Assembly: GCA_017425345.1 (NCBI GenBank)
Contig: JAFOML010000059.1
Coordinates: 1 to 14,009 of the forward strand
Direction: 5' to 3'
Source: Eubacterium sp.
GTDB taxonomy: Bacteria > Bacillota_A > Clostridia > Peptostreptococcales > Anaerovoracaceae
Length of the DNA stretch: 14,009 nucleotides
This document shows positions 13,912 to 14,009 of the stretch, one piece after another. Within the stretch, counting starts at the first letter, position 1, and each line of letters starts with the position of its first letter. The position numbers and the translations under genes were made by a program. Under the pieces are notes generated by a model, which was not told the origin of the DNA, did not search any database, and worked only from the letters and a program-made list of their open reading frames with translations.

Positions 13912-14009
13912 CGCATATATTCTAACGCATATAAAAGGCATATTCAACTGCCGGATTTCAGTGATAAAGTGTCGAAGAAAAGAATTTAAAAAATGTCTGA
14001 AAGCATTGT

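Noticed and set aside
13994..14009. Start of a new gene at the right edge (ATG at 13994)
   Set aside because: Only five codons are visible and there is no Shine-Dalgarno.

Overview
The window looks like chromosome from an anaerobic, moderately GC-rich member of the Clostridia (Lachnospiraceae or Eubacteriales type). This rests on strong AAGGAGG-type ribosome binding sites, AT-rich sigma-A promoters beside GC-rich genes, a Clostridia-style cobalamin riboswitch, lysine-rich Ig-like surface domains, and EtfAB paired with a flavin dehydrogenase. I identified no complete transposon, tRNA, rRNA or CRISPR array. Both window edges carry structured elements that resemble ends of IS200/IS605 (TnpB-type) elements, with no transposase gene inside the window.

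Region 1 (about 145-5560, minus strand) is an extracytosolic flavin electron-transfer system. A sigma-A-like promoter (5532-5560) is followed by a full cobalamin riboswitch aptamer (5334-5506), a platform with a perfect 16-bp tandem duplication, and an intrinsic terminator (5217-5247). Then come a membrane-anchored protein with three FMN_bind domains (3541-5190), a small anchored single-FMN_bind protein (3114-3530), and a polytopic NapH/NosR-type 4Fe-4S membrane protein (2278-3114). A large secreted FMN_bind surface protein (145-2190) lies 87 bases further on, past a hairpin. Together they form a plausible wire: cytosolic donor, membrane Fe-S protein, covalently flavinylated proteins, outside acceptor. 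Control by B12 points to corrinoid or cobalt acquisition or reduction, or to a process that replaces a B12-dependent one. No reductive dehalogenase or known B12 transporter is visible here.

Region 2 (5572-10376, minus) is a tight operon read in the order YitT-family membrane protein, divergent aspartase/fumarase-superfamily lyase, aldehyde dehydrogenase, zinc alcohol dehydrogenase. Region 3 (10726-13806, plus) is divergent from it: an alkyl-DHAP-synthase-like FAD dehydrogenase, then EtfB and EtfA, closed by a clear terminator. The 349-bp gap between the operons holds two divergent promoters, each followed by a leader with a hairpin and T-run, so both operons may be controlled by attenuation. 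Together they look like an oxidative catabolic pathway for an unknown substrate: lyase and alcohol/aldehyde oxidation on one side, flavin oxidation with electrons to ETF on the other.

The best candidate for something undescribed is the cobalamin-riboswitch-controlled flavoprotein/Fe-S electron-export operon. Second is the divergent lyase/ADH/ALDH and FAD-dehydrogenase/ETF pathway with its unusual active-site residues.
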